The notes beneath the pieces are model-generated. The model worked only from the letters and a program-made list of their open reading frames with translations. It had not been told where the DNA came from and searched no databases. Position numbers and translations under genes: made by a program. Shown in pieces: positions 25,687 through 33,691 of a stretch of DNA of 64,000 nt (position 1 is its first letter; every line of letters begins with the position of its first letter). The DNA is from DATMXT01 sp963662765 (lineage in GTDB: Bacteria; Bacillota; Clostridia; Oscillospirales; Feifaniaceae). Location of the stretch: the NCBI GenBank assembly GCA_963662765.2, contig CAXXUP010000008.1, forward strand, positions 372,001-436,000. The letters run 5' to 3'.

Positions 25687-26785
25687 TACTCTTCCCCCAG
25701 TCAATAATTTGTGTGCAGGCAGTCTGCGGCTGCGCGAAATCCTCCGCTCTGCCGGTGAGCTCGCCGCCAAAAGTGACGCCCAATACGAAGAGGGCAGTCA
25801 GCATGGCGGCTATGGCAATTTTGAGCGGACTGTACGGCCGGTTTCCGACTACCCTGCCAGTCTCGCCATTTATCGCATAGTTATACAGTTTATTGTGATA
25901 CATAAACGAGGCGGTCCAAACCGGAACCAGCACATGCTTATACAGTACATCAGAAAACTGAGCCGACACCCGGTCGATGTCGGTCCGGTCGTACCCTTTT
26001 GATGTGATGCTGTTTGTGGCGTGCTGCCGCATTTGCTCTTCCATTTCGGCTCGGGCTTGGGGGAAAGCATCGGGTGCCGATATCCGGTACCGCTGGGCGC
26101 CATATCCAGACAGGTATTCCGGTGAATAAGGTCTGCTTTCGGTCGTACCGAATGGTCGGACCCGCGCGGCCATGTCTGCCCCTTCGCCCTCGGTGGCACA
26201 GACCGCTACGTCGTCGAAAGTCAAGGATATATCCCCCGAGATGGCAGTCCATACAATGCCGCTCGGCCCGTTATTGCCCCCATGCCCCTGTCCGCCACGT
26301 CCGTAATAGCGGCCACTTGCCTTTGCATCAAAGGTCCAAAACGGAATGTACATACCGTACAACCGCCCCTCTTGATAACTGCGTTTGAGGGAATTTGGAG
26401 CAAACCAGCGCGTTTTGACCCATTTTTGGAACATTACCTGAGCTTTATACCGGTCTATCCGGAACGGTACCACCCCGTCCGGCGGAATGCCGGACGATTG
26501 GCGGGAAGGTGCAATTTGCGGCGAAGCGCACATGGGGCAGAGCTTTGCCGTTTCTCCACCAGAAAAACTCACCTCGGCACCGCAGGAGGCGCATCGGTAG
26601 GTTTCGACTTCTAAGAAGGGTTCTTCCTGCCCTTCGCGGGCTGCGTAATCCTCCAGCCGCCGCTCCTCTACTTTTTTGCCACCGTCGTCCACCGGGCGCT
26701 GTAATCCGCAGGAGTCGCACTTCAGCATGCCGCTTTCGGCGTCATACTTCATTACGCCGCCACAGTTCTCGCAGGTAACCGTCAT
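25535..26785 (-). CDS. TFIIB-type zinc-ribbon membrane protein (YdjG-like), C-terminus probably frameshifted
   Basis: A 416-residue frame. The N-terminus carries a zinc ribbon CENCGG...CDSCG (about residues 5-26), a second ribbon CASCGAEV...CPMCASP follows, then a long domain with WTFDAKASGRYYG and VLVPVWTASFMYHNKLYNYAINGETG. One membrane segment lies near the end (PLKIAIAAMLTALFVLGVTFG). The last 50 codons overlap the SPFH gene out of frame and look like noise. A stop in the third frame lies just before the SPFH ribosome binding site, so a one-base indel near 25700 probably removed the natural stop. The start is ATG 26785 (GTG 26788 possible) after GAGGTG. Confidence 0.75.
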   Translation of the reverse strand: MTVTCENCGGVMKYDAESGMLKCDSCGLQRPVDDGGKKVEERRLEDYAAREGQEEPFLEVETYRCASCGAEVSFSGGETAKLCPMCASPQIAPSRQSSGIPPDGVVPFRIDRYKAQVMFQKWVKTRWFAPNSLKRSYQEGRLYGMYIPFWTFDAKASGRYYGRGGQGHGGNNGPSGIVWTAISGDISLTFDDVAVCATEGEGADMAARVRPFGTTESRPYSPEYLSGYGAQRYRISAPDAFPQARAEMEEQMRQHATNSITSKGYDRTDIDRVSAQFSDVLYKHVLVPVWTASFMYHNKLYNYAINGETGRVVGNRPYSPLKIAIAAMLTALFVLGVTFGGELTGRAEDFAQPQTACTQIIDWGKSNGLVRPGQRHNRVERDQGRRDVLQVAGERNKEGLTACDSGRAESHLLCRR

Positions 26786-26853
26786 CACTGACAAAGGGCT
26801 CACCTCACACAAGCAGTATAGCACATTTGCGTGGTAAGCTCAATAGCGACAAA

Positions 26854-26882
26854 AAACAGGCCGCCCATCAGGCGGCCTGTTT
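26854..26882. terminator. Terminator between AGCS copy 1 and the zinc-ribbon gene region
   Basis: A 12-bp perfect stem AAACAGGCCGCC / GGCGGCCTGTTT with a five-base loop, followed by a T-run on the minus strand. It ends the first AGCS transcript. Confidence 0.9.
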
Positions 26883-26897
26883 TGCATGAACGTAATT

Positions 26898-28352
26898 TTA
26901 GTCAGCGTCGTAGAAGACCTTGAAGTTCGGGTCCACAGCGCCCACGCCGAGGTAACGGGCCTTGTAGTCCCTGAACAGCTTCATGTATGTCTTGTTCAGC
27001 AGGAGCAGCGCGACGATGTTGACGAATGTCGGGATGGCATTGATGCAGTCGGCAAGCGCCCACATGAAGACCGGGCCCTGTCCGCCGGAGACGGCGAGGT
27101 ATACGTTGACCATGCCGGGCAGGACATAGAAAACCTTGAACGCTTTGATGACCTTGTCCTTCGTGGCGGGGTTTTTCCGGAACAGCTGGCGAAGCAGAAC
27201 CTCGTAGTAGAGGAACCAGCCCGTAGTCGTGGTCATACCAAAGAGGAAGACCGAGAGGGTGATGAACTTGCCGCCCATCCAGCCGAAGGTGGTCTCATAG
27301 GCCTTGATGCACAGCGATGCGCCGGAGATGCCGCTGTACCAAACAGTGCCGCCGCCGGCAGTCATATCTGCCAAAGCGGTGATGGTGCAAACGAGAATGG
27401 TGTCGACGAAAACTTCGAAGGAGCCCCAGAGTCCCTGACGGACCGGGTGGGGGGTGTTGGCGGAAGCGTGGGCCATCGGGGAGGAGCCCCAGCCGGCTTC
27501 GTTTGAGTAAATGGAACGGGCAACACCGGTACGGACGACTTTGGCAACCGCGACACCAGCAAATCCGCCGATGGCGGCGGTGCCGGAGAACGCGCCCTTA
27601 AAGATCAATGCAAAGGTGGCGGGGATGACCGAAAAGTTGACGAAGACAATTGCGATACCACCGAGTATGTATGCGATGCACATGACCGGCACGATCTTCG
27701 TGGCGAAGTCCGCGACCGAAGTGAAGCCCTTCGAAATAACGAAAGCAATGAAGATGGAGTAGACGATAGAGAAGGGGAGCATCGGGATGCCGAAGGAAGT
27801 GTTCAGGGACTCGGCAATCGTGAAGGTCTGGGCGCCGGAGATGCAGCCGGCGAAAATACCGAGACCGAAAACGTACGCCAGAACCGGCCACCAGCCCCAG
27901 CCGCGCTCTTTGCCCATGCCTTTTTCCATGTAGTACGTAGGTCCGCCGTAGTAGTTGCCGGCTTCGTCCTTGGAGCGGTAGTAGCAGGCCAGTGCAACCT
28001 CAACCTGCTTAATGGTCATGCCCAGGACTGCCCAGACCCAAATCCAGAACACGGCACCGGGGCCGCCGGTCGCAATGGCGGTGGAGACGCCGGCAATGTT
28101 GCCGACACCGACAGTGCCGCCGATGGCAATGGCCACAACCTGGTAGGGCGACATTTTGCCATCGGTCTTTACCTTGGCCTCATCCTTTTTCATCAGTGAG
28201 CCAAAGGTATGCTTCATCATGTGCCCGAAGTAACGGAAAGAGAAGAAGCCGGTGATTAAGGTGAAGAACACGCCGCCGAACAGAACGGTGACGAGCAGCG
28301 GAGTTCCCCAGAGTATGCCGCTTAGGTTGTTGACAAAATCCAGAGCTGTCAT
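26898..28352 (-). CDS. Alanine/glycine:cation symporter (AGCS), copy 1
   Basis: A 484-residue sodium- or proton-coupled amino acid importer with about eleven membrane segments. Family signatures include GGTVGVGNIAGVSTAIATGGPGA split around residue 82-104, the YYGGPTYYMEKGMGKERG loop near residue 135, and GVARSIYSNEAGWGSSPMAHA near residue 275. It is almost identical to copy 2, including most silent positions. It has its own promoter, leader and terminator, so the three copies are separate units. Members import L-alanine, glycine or D-alanine; the ligand is not fixed by sequence. Confidence 0.92.
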   Translation of the reverse strand: MTALDFVNNLSGILWGTPLLVTVLFGGVFFTLITGFFSFRYFGHMMKHTFGSLMKKDEAKVKTDGKMSPYQVVAIAIGGTVGVGNIAGVSTAIATGGPGAVFWIWVWAVLGMTIKQVEVALACYYRSKDEAGNYYGGPTYYMEKGMGKERGWGWWPVLAYVFGLGIFAGCISGAQTFTIAESLNTSFGIPMLPFSIVYSIFIAFVISKGFTSVADFATKIVPVMCIAYILGGIAIVFVNFSVIPATFALIFKGAFSGTAAIGGFAGVAVAKVVRTGVARSIYSNEAGWGSSPMAHASANTPHPVRQGLWGSFEVFVDTILVCTITALADMTAGGGTVWYSGISGASLCIKAYETTFGWMGGKFITLSVFLFGMTTTTGWFLYYEVLLRQLFRKNPATKDKVIKAFKVFYVLPGMVNVYLAVSGGQGPVFMWALADCINAIPTFVNIVALLLLNKTYMKLFRDYKARYLGVGAVDPNFKVFYDAD

Positions 28353-28524
28353 ACAGATTTCCCCCTTTTAGTATGATTTTGGTGGTGCAAAATCGTTTTT
28401 ATTCGATTTTGCTTATTATATGCCGCTTTGTCATGCCGATATATTGATTAAAAATTGGTATTCTGTGACCTTTCATACTCAATATATTGCATTACGCCCA
28501 GACAGAAGCGACAAGACGCTTTAC

Positions 28525-28553
28525 ATTTTAACGAACTATGAACGAAATTTCAA
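28525..28553 (-). promoter_or_regulatory. Promoter of AGCS copy 1
   Basis: TTGAAA (28548-28553) and TAAAAT (28525-28530), spacer 17. The whole promoter is conserved upstream of copy 2. Confidence 0.8.
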
Positions 28554-28698
28554 GCTTTTTTCCGAAAATATCATTTTAATCAAACTTTTTGTTAAAAACA
28601 TTCTAAGTCTTGCGGACTTTTTTGTTTAATATAACAGTGAAATGTTACATATTTAGTCCTCGTAGTGGACAACTCGTCATGTATGATGACTTGTGAAG

Positions 28699-28742
28699 TT
28701 AAAAAAATGACGTCCACCATTTGGCGGACGTCATTTTTTAAC
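28699..28742 (-). terminator. Terminator of AGCS copy 2
   Basis: AAAAAATGACGTCC and GGACGTCATTTTTT form a 14-bp stem with a ten-base loop just after the stop of copy 2. Confidence 0.9.
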
Positions 28743-28764
28743 TGATTTTCAGTTTGTTTAGACC

Positions 28765-30219
28765 TTAGTCTGCGTCGTAGAAGACCTTGAAGCTCGGGTC
28801 CACAGCGCCCACGCCGAGGTAACGGGCCTTGTAGTCCCTGAACAGCTTCATGTATGTCTTGTTCAGCAGGAGCAGCGCGACGATGTTGACGAATGTCGGG
28901 ATGGCATTGATGCAGTCGGCAAGCGCCCACATGAAGACCGGGCCCTGTCCGCCGGAGACGGCGAGGTATACGTTGACCATGCCGGGCAGGACGTAGAAAA
29001 TCTTGAAGCCCTTGATGACCTTGTCCTTCGTGGCGGGGTTTTTCCGGAACAGCTGGCGAAGCAGAACCTCGTAGTAGAGGAACCAGCCCGTAGTCGTGGT
29101 CATACCAAAGAGGAAGACCGAGAGGGTGATGAACTTGCCGCCCATCCAGCCGAAGGTGGTCTCATAGGCCTTGATGCACAGCGAGGCGCCGCCGATGCCG
29201 CTGTACCAGACAGTTCCGCCGCCGGCAGTCAGGTCTGCCAATGCGGTGATGGAGCAAACGAGAATCGTGTCGACGAACACTTCGAAGGAGCCCCAGAGTC
29301 CCTGACGGACCGGGTGGGGGGTGTTGGCGGAAGCGTGGGCCATTGGGGAGGAGCCCCAGCCGGCTTCGTTTGAGTAAATGGAACGGGCAACACCGGTACG
29401 AACGACTTTGGCAACCGCAACGCCCGCGAAGCCGCCGATGGCAGCGGTGCCGGTGAAAGCGCCCTTAAAGATCAATGCAAAGGTGGCGGGGATGACCGAG
29501 AAGTTGACGAAGACAATTGCGATACCACCGAGTATGTAAGCAATGCACATGAGCGGCACGATCTTGGTGGCAAAGTCTGCAACCGAGGTGAAGCCCTTGG
29601 CGATGACGAACATGATGAAAGCAGAGTAGACGATAGAGAAGGGGATCATCGGAATGCCGAAGGAAGTGTTCAGGGATTCGGCGATCGTGTAAGTCTGGGC
29701 GCCGGAGATGCATCCGGCGAAAATGCCGAGACCGAAAACGTACGCCAGAACCGGCCACCATCCCCAGCCGCGCTCTTTGCCCATGCCTTTTTCCATGTAG
29801 TACGTAGGTCCGCCGTAGTAGTTGCCGGCTTCATCCTTGGAGCGGTAGTAGCAGGCCAGCGCAACCTCAACTTGCTTGATGGTCATGCCCAGGATTGCCC
29901 AGACCCAAATCCAGAACACGGCACCGGGGCCGCCGGTCGCAATGGCGGTGGAGACGCCGGCAATGTTGCCGACACCAACAGTGCCGCCGATGGCAATGGC
30001 CACAACCTGGTAGGGCGACATTTTGCCGGCGGACTTTTCCTTAGACTCATCCTTTTTCATCAGTGAGCCGAAGGTGTGCTTCATCATGTGCCCGAAGTAA
30101 CGGAAAGAGAAGAAGCCGGTGATTAAGGTGAAGAACACGCCGCCGAACAGAACGGTGACGAGCAGCGGAGTTCCCCAGAGTATGCCGCTTAGGTTGTTGA
30201 CAAAATCCAGAGCTGTCAT
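28765..30219 (-). CDS. Alanine/glycine:cation symporter (AGCS), copy 2
   Basis: A 484-residue symporter differing from copy 1 at only a small number of residues (for example ESKEKSAGKM where copy 1 has EAKVKTDGKM, and a FIMFVIAKGF variant of the mid-protein segment). The same signatures are present: GGTVGVGNIAGVS, YYGGPTYYMEKG and ARSIYSNEAGWGSSPMAH. Homology extends upstream through ribosome binding site, leader and promoter, so the duplication covered a whole transcription unit and is recent or kept similar by gene conversion. Confidence 0.92.
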   Translation of the reverse strand: MTALDFVNNLSGILWGTPLLVTVLFGGVFFTLITGFFSFRYFGHMMKHTFGSLMKKDESKEKSAGKMSPYQVVAIAIGGTVGVGNIAGVSTAIATGGPGAVFWIWVWAILGMTIKQVEVALACYYRSKDEAGNYYGGPTYYMEKGMGKERGWGWWPVLAYVFGLGIFAGCISGAQTYTIAESLNTSFGIPMIPFSIVYSAFIMFVIAKGFTSVADFATKIVPLMCIAYILGGIAIVFVNFSVIPATFALIFKGAFTGTAAIGGFAGVAVAKVVRTGVARSIYSNEAGWGSSPMAHASANTPHPVRQGLWGSFEVFVDTILVCSITALADLTAGGGTVWYSGIGGASLCIKAYETTFGWMGGKFITLSVFLFGMTTTTGWFLYYEVLLRQLFRKNPATKDKVIKGFKIFYVLPGMVNVYLAVSGGQGPVFMWALADCINAIPTFVNIVALLLLNKTYMKLFRDYKARYLGVGAVDPSFKVFYDAD

Positions 30220-30391
30220 ACAGATTTCCCCCTTTTAGTATGATTTTGGTGGTGCAAAATCGTTTTTTAACGCTTTTGCCTGTTGTATGCCGCTATGTCA
30301 TACTGATGTGTTGCTAATAAATAGATTTGTTTTGTCCTATTATAAGCAAGTCATCATTTCATGCCCAGACATATGCGACAGTTCGCTTTAT

Positions 30392-30420
30392 ATTTTAACG
30401 AACTATGAACGTAATTTCAA
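30392..30420 (-). promoter_or_regulatory. Promoter of AGCS copy 2
   Basis: TTGAAA (30415-30420) and TAAAAT (30392-30397), spacer 17, nearly identical to the copy 1 promoter. Confidence 0.8.
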
Positions 30421-30566
30421 GCTTTTTTCCGAAAATATCTTTTCAATCACACTTTTTGTTAAAAACATTCTAAGACACATGCATGTTTTTGTTTAATATA
30501 CCAAAGAAATTCTACATATATAATACTGCTTAAAGACATTACGTCACGCATGATAACTTTCGAAGT

Positions 30567-30608
30567 TAAAAAAATGGCGCCCGCCATTTGGCGGACGCCA
30601 TTTTTTAA
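30567..30608 (-). terminator. Terminator of AGCS copy 3
   Basis: AAAAAATGGCG and CGCCATTTTTT plus an inner CCGCC/GGCGG stem, directly downstream of copy 3. Confidence 0.9.
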
Positions 30609-30640
30609 CTGTTTTTCAATTCGCTTGAACCAAATTAACC

Positions 30641-32095
30641 TTACTCGCAGTCGTAGAATACCTTGAAGCTTGGATCCACAGCTCCTATGCCGAGGTAGCG
30701 GGCCTTGTAGTCCCTGAGCAGTTTCATATAAGTCTTATTCAGCAAGATCAGCACAACGACGTTCGTAAAGGTCGGGATAGCGTTGATGCAGTCGGCAATC
30801 GCCCACATAAAGACCGGGCCCTGGCCGCCGGAGACGGCGAGGTACACGTTGAACATACCGGGCAGGACGTAGAAAATCTTGAAGCCCTTAATGACCTTGT
30901 CTTTCATGGAGGGATTCTTGCGGAACAGCTGACGGAGCAGAACTTCGTAATAGACGAACCAGCCCGTGGTCGTGGTCATACCGAAGAGGAAGACCGAGAT
31001 GGTGATGAACTTGCCGCCGACCCATCCGAAGGTGGTCTCGAAGGCTTTAATTGCAAGGGAGGCTCCGGCAATGCCGCTGGACCAGACAGTGCCCTCGCCG
31101 GCAGTCAGATCTGCCAAAGCGGTGATGGAGCAGACGAGAATGGTGTCGACGAAAACTTCGAAGGAGCCCCAGAGACCCTGACGGACCGGGTGAGGGGTGT
31201 TGGCCGAAGCGTGAACCATTGGGGAGGAGCCCCAGCCGGCTTCGTTGGAGTAAATGGAACGGGCGACACCGGTACGGATGACTTTGGCGACCGCAACACC
31301 TGCGAAGCCGCCGATGGCAGCGGTTCCGGAAAAAGCGCCCTTAAAGATCAGGGCAAAGGTGGCGGGGATGACCGAGAAGTTGACAAAGACAATGCCGATG
31401 CCGGCGAGTATGTAGAGGATGCACATGATCGGCACGATCTTGGTCGCGAAATCCGCAACCGAGGTGAAGCCCTTGGCGATAACGAATGTGATGAAAATGG
31501 AGTAGACAATGGCGAAGGGGAGCATCGGGATTCCGAAGGAGGTGTTCAGAGATTCGGCAATCGTATAGGTCTGAGCACCGGAGATGCATCCGGCGAAAAT
31601 GCCGATGCCGAAGACGTAGGCGAAGATGACCCACCAGCTCCAGCCGTGATCTTTGCCCATGCCTTTTTCCATGTAGTACGTAGGTCCGCCATAGTAGTTG
31701 CCGGCTTCATCCTTGTAACGGTAGTAGCAGGCCAATGCAACCTCAACCTGCTTGATGGTCATGCCCAGAAGAGCCCAAACCCAAATCCAGAATACTGCGC
31801 CGGGGCCGCCGGTCGCAATGGCGGTGGAGACGCCGGCAATGTTGCCAACACCGACAGTGCCGCCGACCGCGATGGCCACAACCTGGTAGGGCGACATTTT
31901 TCCGGCGGTCTTTTCCTTGGATTCATCCTTCTTGAGCAGCGAGCCGAAAGTATGCTTCAGCATGTGTCCAAAGTAGCGGAAAGTAAAGAAGCCGGTGATT
32001 ACGGTGAAGAACGCACCGCCGAACAGAACGGTGACGAGCAGCGGAGTACCCCAGAGAATGCCGCTTAGGTTGTTGGCAAAATCAAGAGCTGTCAT
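30641..32095 (-). CDS. Alanine/glycine:cation symporter (AGCS), copy 3
   Basis: The most diverged of the three tandem symporters, still 484 residues when started at ATG 32095 after GGGGGAAAAATCTGT. It keeps GGTVGVGNIAGVSTAIA, YYGGPTYYMEKGMGKDHG and ARSIYSNEAGWGSSPMVHA, and differs in places such as VIFAYVFGIGIFAG and the C-terminal KVFYDCE. Its 5' leader is unrelated to those of copies 1 and 2 and folds into a compact structure, so its regulation probably differs. It is likely the founder of the tandem set or an older duplicate. Confidence 0.92.
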   Translation of the reverse strand: MTALDFANNLSGILWGTPLLVTVLFGGAFFTVITGFFTFRYFGHMLKHTFGSLLKKDESKEKTAGKMSPYQVVAIAVGGTVGVGNIAGVSTAIATGGPGAVFWIWVWALLGMTIKQVEVALACYYRYKDEAGNYYGGPTYYMEKGMGKDHGWSWWVIFAYVFGIGIFAGCISGAQTYTIAESLNTSFGIPMLPFAIVYSIFITFVIAKGFTSVADFATKIVPIMCILYILAGIGIVFVNFSVIPATFALIFKGAFSGTAAIGGFAGVAVAKVIRTGVARSIYSNEAGWGSSPMVHASANTPHPVRQGLWGSFEVFVDTILVCSITALADLTAGEGTVWSSGIAGASLAIKAFETTFGWVGGKFITISVFLFGMTTTTGWFVYYEVLLRQLFRKNPSMKDKVIKGFKIFYVLPGMFNVYLAVSGGQGPVFMWAIADCINAIPTFTNVVVLILLNKTYMKLLRDYKARYLGIGAVDPSFKVFYDCE

Positions 32096-32137
32096 ACAGA
32101 TTTTTCCCCCTTTAGTGATTTCATTGTGGTAGCCGGC

Positions 32138-32240
32138 GATATGACAATAAGAAAACTCCACCTAGCGGCCCAAACTGATGGATTATGCGTTTTGGGGGCC
32201 TCAGCCAGGCGGAGAACCCTATCTTTTGCCCTGTCATATC
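32138..32240 (-). promoter_or_regulatory. Candidate structured leader RNA (riboswitch-like) upstream of AGCS copy 3
   Basis: On the minus-strand RNA an outer 9-bp stem GATATGACA/TGTCATATC encloses an 11-bp stem CTCCGCCTGGC/GCTAGGTGGAG (two G-U pairs), which encloses a terminal hairpin built from GGCCC and GGGCC arms. The element begins a few bases after the predicted transcription start, so it is the 5' end of the mRNA. It lacks the glycine riboswitch core and I recognise no other known class. Confidence 0.65.
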
Positions 32241-32247
32241 AGTTATT

Positions 32248-32276
32248 ATTTTAATCTTTTCCTACCTATATTTCAA
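32248..32276 (-). promoter_or_regulatory. Promoter of AGCS copy 3
   Basis: TTGAAA (32271-32276) and TAAAAT (32248-32253), spacer 17, the same hexamers as copies 1 and 2. Confidence 0.75.
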
Positions 32277-32279
32277 CTG

Positions 32280-32794
32280 ATTTCTTAACATTTTATGAAG
32301 AAGATTTCATATTTGTATTATATATATAATATGAAGAAAGTTTTTAGTCTATATTGACGCATTTCTACCTATTTAATTAAAAACGATTGTCATCCTGTCC
32401 GACAGCTCGTTGCAAATCCTTCTTAAGGGTGGTATTATAGCTGCTACACGCCGTGATTTAACGCTTTTACCTCGGGGTTTTGAGCTCTTTCGAACGAAAA
32501 TTCGCCTGTCGTTTTCGAGTTTTTTGCAACTGCCGAACATGCGATTACAGCCCACGGCTGTAGGGCTTTCGTCTAACCCATAGCAGGTTGGGGATCATGG
32601 TCGCCGCCTTTGTGCGCTGGCCTTTTTGGAGCGGATGCAGCAAACCGGCTGTAGCCGTTCGTCCGATCGCTGGTCACAGGGTAAAACGGACGTTTGTGTT
32701 TGCGATATCTGTGTGAAAAGTCGGAGATTTGATGTTGAACTTGATATATATTAAATAGGAAGCGATTTTTTAAAACACAAAATGGAACCTCGGT
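32280..32794. other. Gene-less divergent region with several hairpins
   Basis: About 500 bases between the divergent AGCS copy 3 and uppP promoters. The left part is AT-rich; 32400-32720 is richer in GC and contains TACAGCC-CAC-GGCTGTA (32546-32562), CGGCTGTAGCCG (about 32646-32657) and a distant CGTCCG/CGGACG pair (about 32660-32692). No convincing coding frame. A non-coding RNA is possible but no known class was recognised. Confidence 0.5.
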
Positions 32795-32823
32795 TTGAAA
32801 TGCTACGACGAATATGCTATACT
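32795..32823 (+). promoter_or_regulatory. Promoter of uppP
   Basis: TTGAAA (32795-32800) and TATACT (32818-32823), spacer 17, 30 bases before the start codon. Confidence 0.75.
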
Positions 32824-32853
32824 AAATACATTAGCGGCATTGGGAGGAAACAT

Positions 32854-33681
32854 ATGACCATACTTAAAGCGGTAATCCTTGGAATCGTGCAGGGGGCCGC
32901 GGAATTTCTGCCCATTTCGAGCTCCGGACACCTCGTCATCGTATCATCACTTCTCGGCGGAGAGGGCGACCTGTTTTTTGACGTTTTGCTGCACCTAGGC
33001 ACTTTTTTAGCCGTCATCGTCGCTTTCTGGAAGGACATTGCGCGGCTGCTGGTGGAGCTTTTTTTGGTGCTCGGTGATCTGCTGCGCGGTAGGATTTTCA
33101 AAGCGGAAAAAACGCCTTACCGCAACTTTCTGTACATGATGATCCTATCGCTGTTGCCGCTCTTTGCGGTGCTGCCCTTCCGGGACAAAATAGAGACGCT
33201 GTTTTCACGGCCGGTTTTTGTCGGCGGGGCGCTCTTAGTGACGGGCTGTATCCTGCTTTTCTCGGACCGGGTGAGCGAAGGCGAGAAACGCATGCGTACA
33301 ACCGGAGTACGGGATGCCCTTGTCGTGGGCTTTACACAGCTCTTTGCCGTCATCCCTGGCATCTCCCGTTCGGGCTCGACCATCACGGCAGGGCTCGCCA
33401 CCGGCTTCAAGCGCGACTACGCCGTCAAGTACTCCTTTATCCTCTCGCTTCCGGCGACGCTGGCAGCCGGGCTGCTGGAACTTATTGACACGGTCAAGTC
33501 CGGCGGACTGCCCGAGAACATGACCCCGTACTTCATCGGCATGGCGGCCGCTGCGGTGGCCGGATGGTTTTCAATTGCCGCCGTCCGGTCAATCGTCAAA
33601 AATGCCCATTTCAAGTATTTTGCCTATTATTGCTTTGTCGTCGGCACGGCGACAATCATCTACTTCGGTTTGATTGCTTAA
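32854..33681 (+). CDS. uppP: Undecaprenyl-diphosphatase
   Basis: A 275-residue integral membrane enzyme (BacA/UppP type) that removes a phosphate from undecaprenyl diphosphate to recycle the lipid carrier for peptidoglycan; it can give bacitracin tolerance. The two catalytic motifs are present: the first in GAAEFLPISSSGHLVI (about residues 14-29), the second in PGISRSGSTITAGLATG (about residues 166-182). About eight membrane segments. ATG 32854 follows GGGAGG. The ftsK gene starts ten bases downstream. Confidence 0.95.
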   Translation: MTILKAVILGIVQGAAEFLPISSSGHLVIVSSLLGGEGDLFFDVLLHLGTFLAVIVAFWKDIARLLVELFLVLGDLLRGRIFKAEKTPYRNFLYMMILSLLPLFAVLPFRDKIETLFSRPVFVGGALLVTGCILLFSDRVSEGEKRMRTTGVRDALVVGFTQLFAVIPGISRSGSTITAGLATGFKRDYAVKYSFILSLPATLAAGLLELIDTVKSGGLPENMTPYFIGMAAAAVAGWFSIAAVRSIVKNAHFKYFAYYCFVVGTATIIYFGLIA

Positions 33682-33691
33682 GGGAGGACTC

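Larger units (their letters stand above)
28353..28764. other. Leader and terminator region between AGCS copies 1 and 2
   Basis: 412 bases: from left to right the leader of copy 1 (about 165 bases), its promoter, and the terminator of copy 2. On the leader RNA two stems can form: GCAAAATCG with CGATTTTGC (28387-28395 and 28404-28412) close to the start codon, and ATATATTGA with TCAATATAT (28439-28447 and 28479-28487). Confidence 0.75.
30220..30640. other. Leader and terminator region between AGCS copies 2 and 3
   Basis: 421 bases with the same plan as the copy 1 region. The start-proximal stem is GCAAAATCG/CGCTTTTGC (30254-30262 and 30271-30279) with one mismatch. The upstream stem is TTGCT-N-ATAAATAG with CTATTATAAGCAA (30311-30324 and 30337-30349), a different sequence at the place of the copy 1 stem. 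Confidence 0.7.

Noticed and set aside
28353..32280. Glycine riboswitch upstream of the AGCS genes
   Set aside because: No conserved glycine aptamer core could be found on the minus strand in any of the three leaders.
32373..32555. 60-codon minus-strand open frame
   Set aside because: No ribosome binding site, low-complexity basic product, and it lies in a hairpin-rich non-coding stretch.
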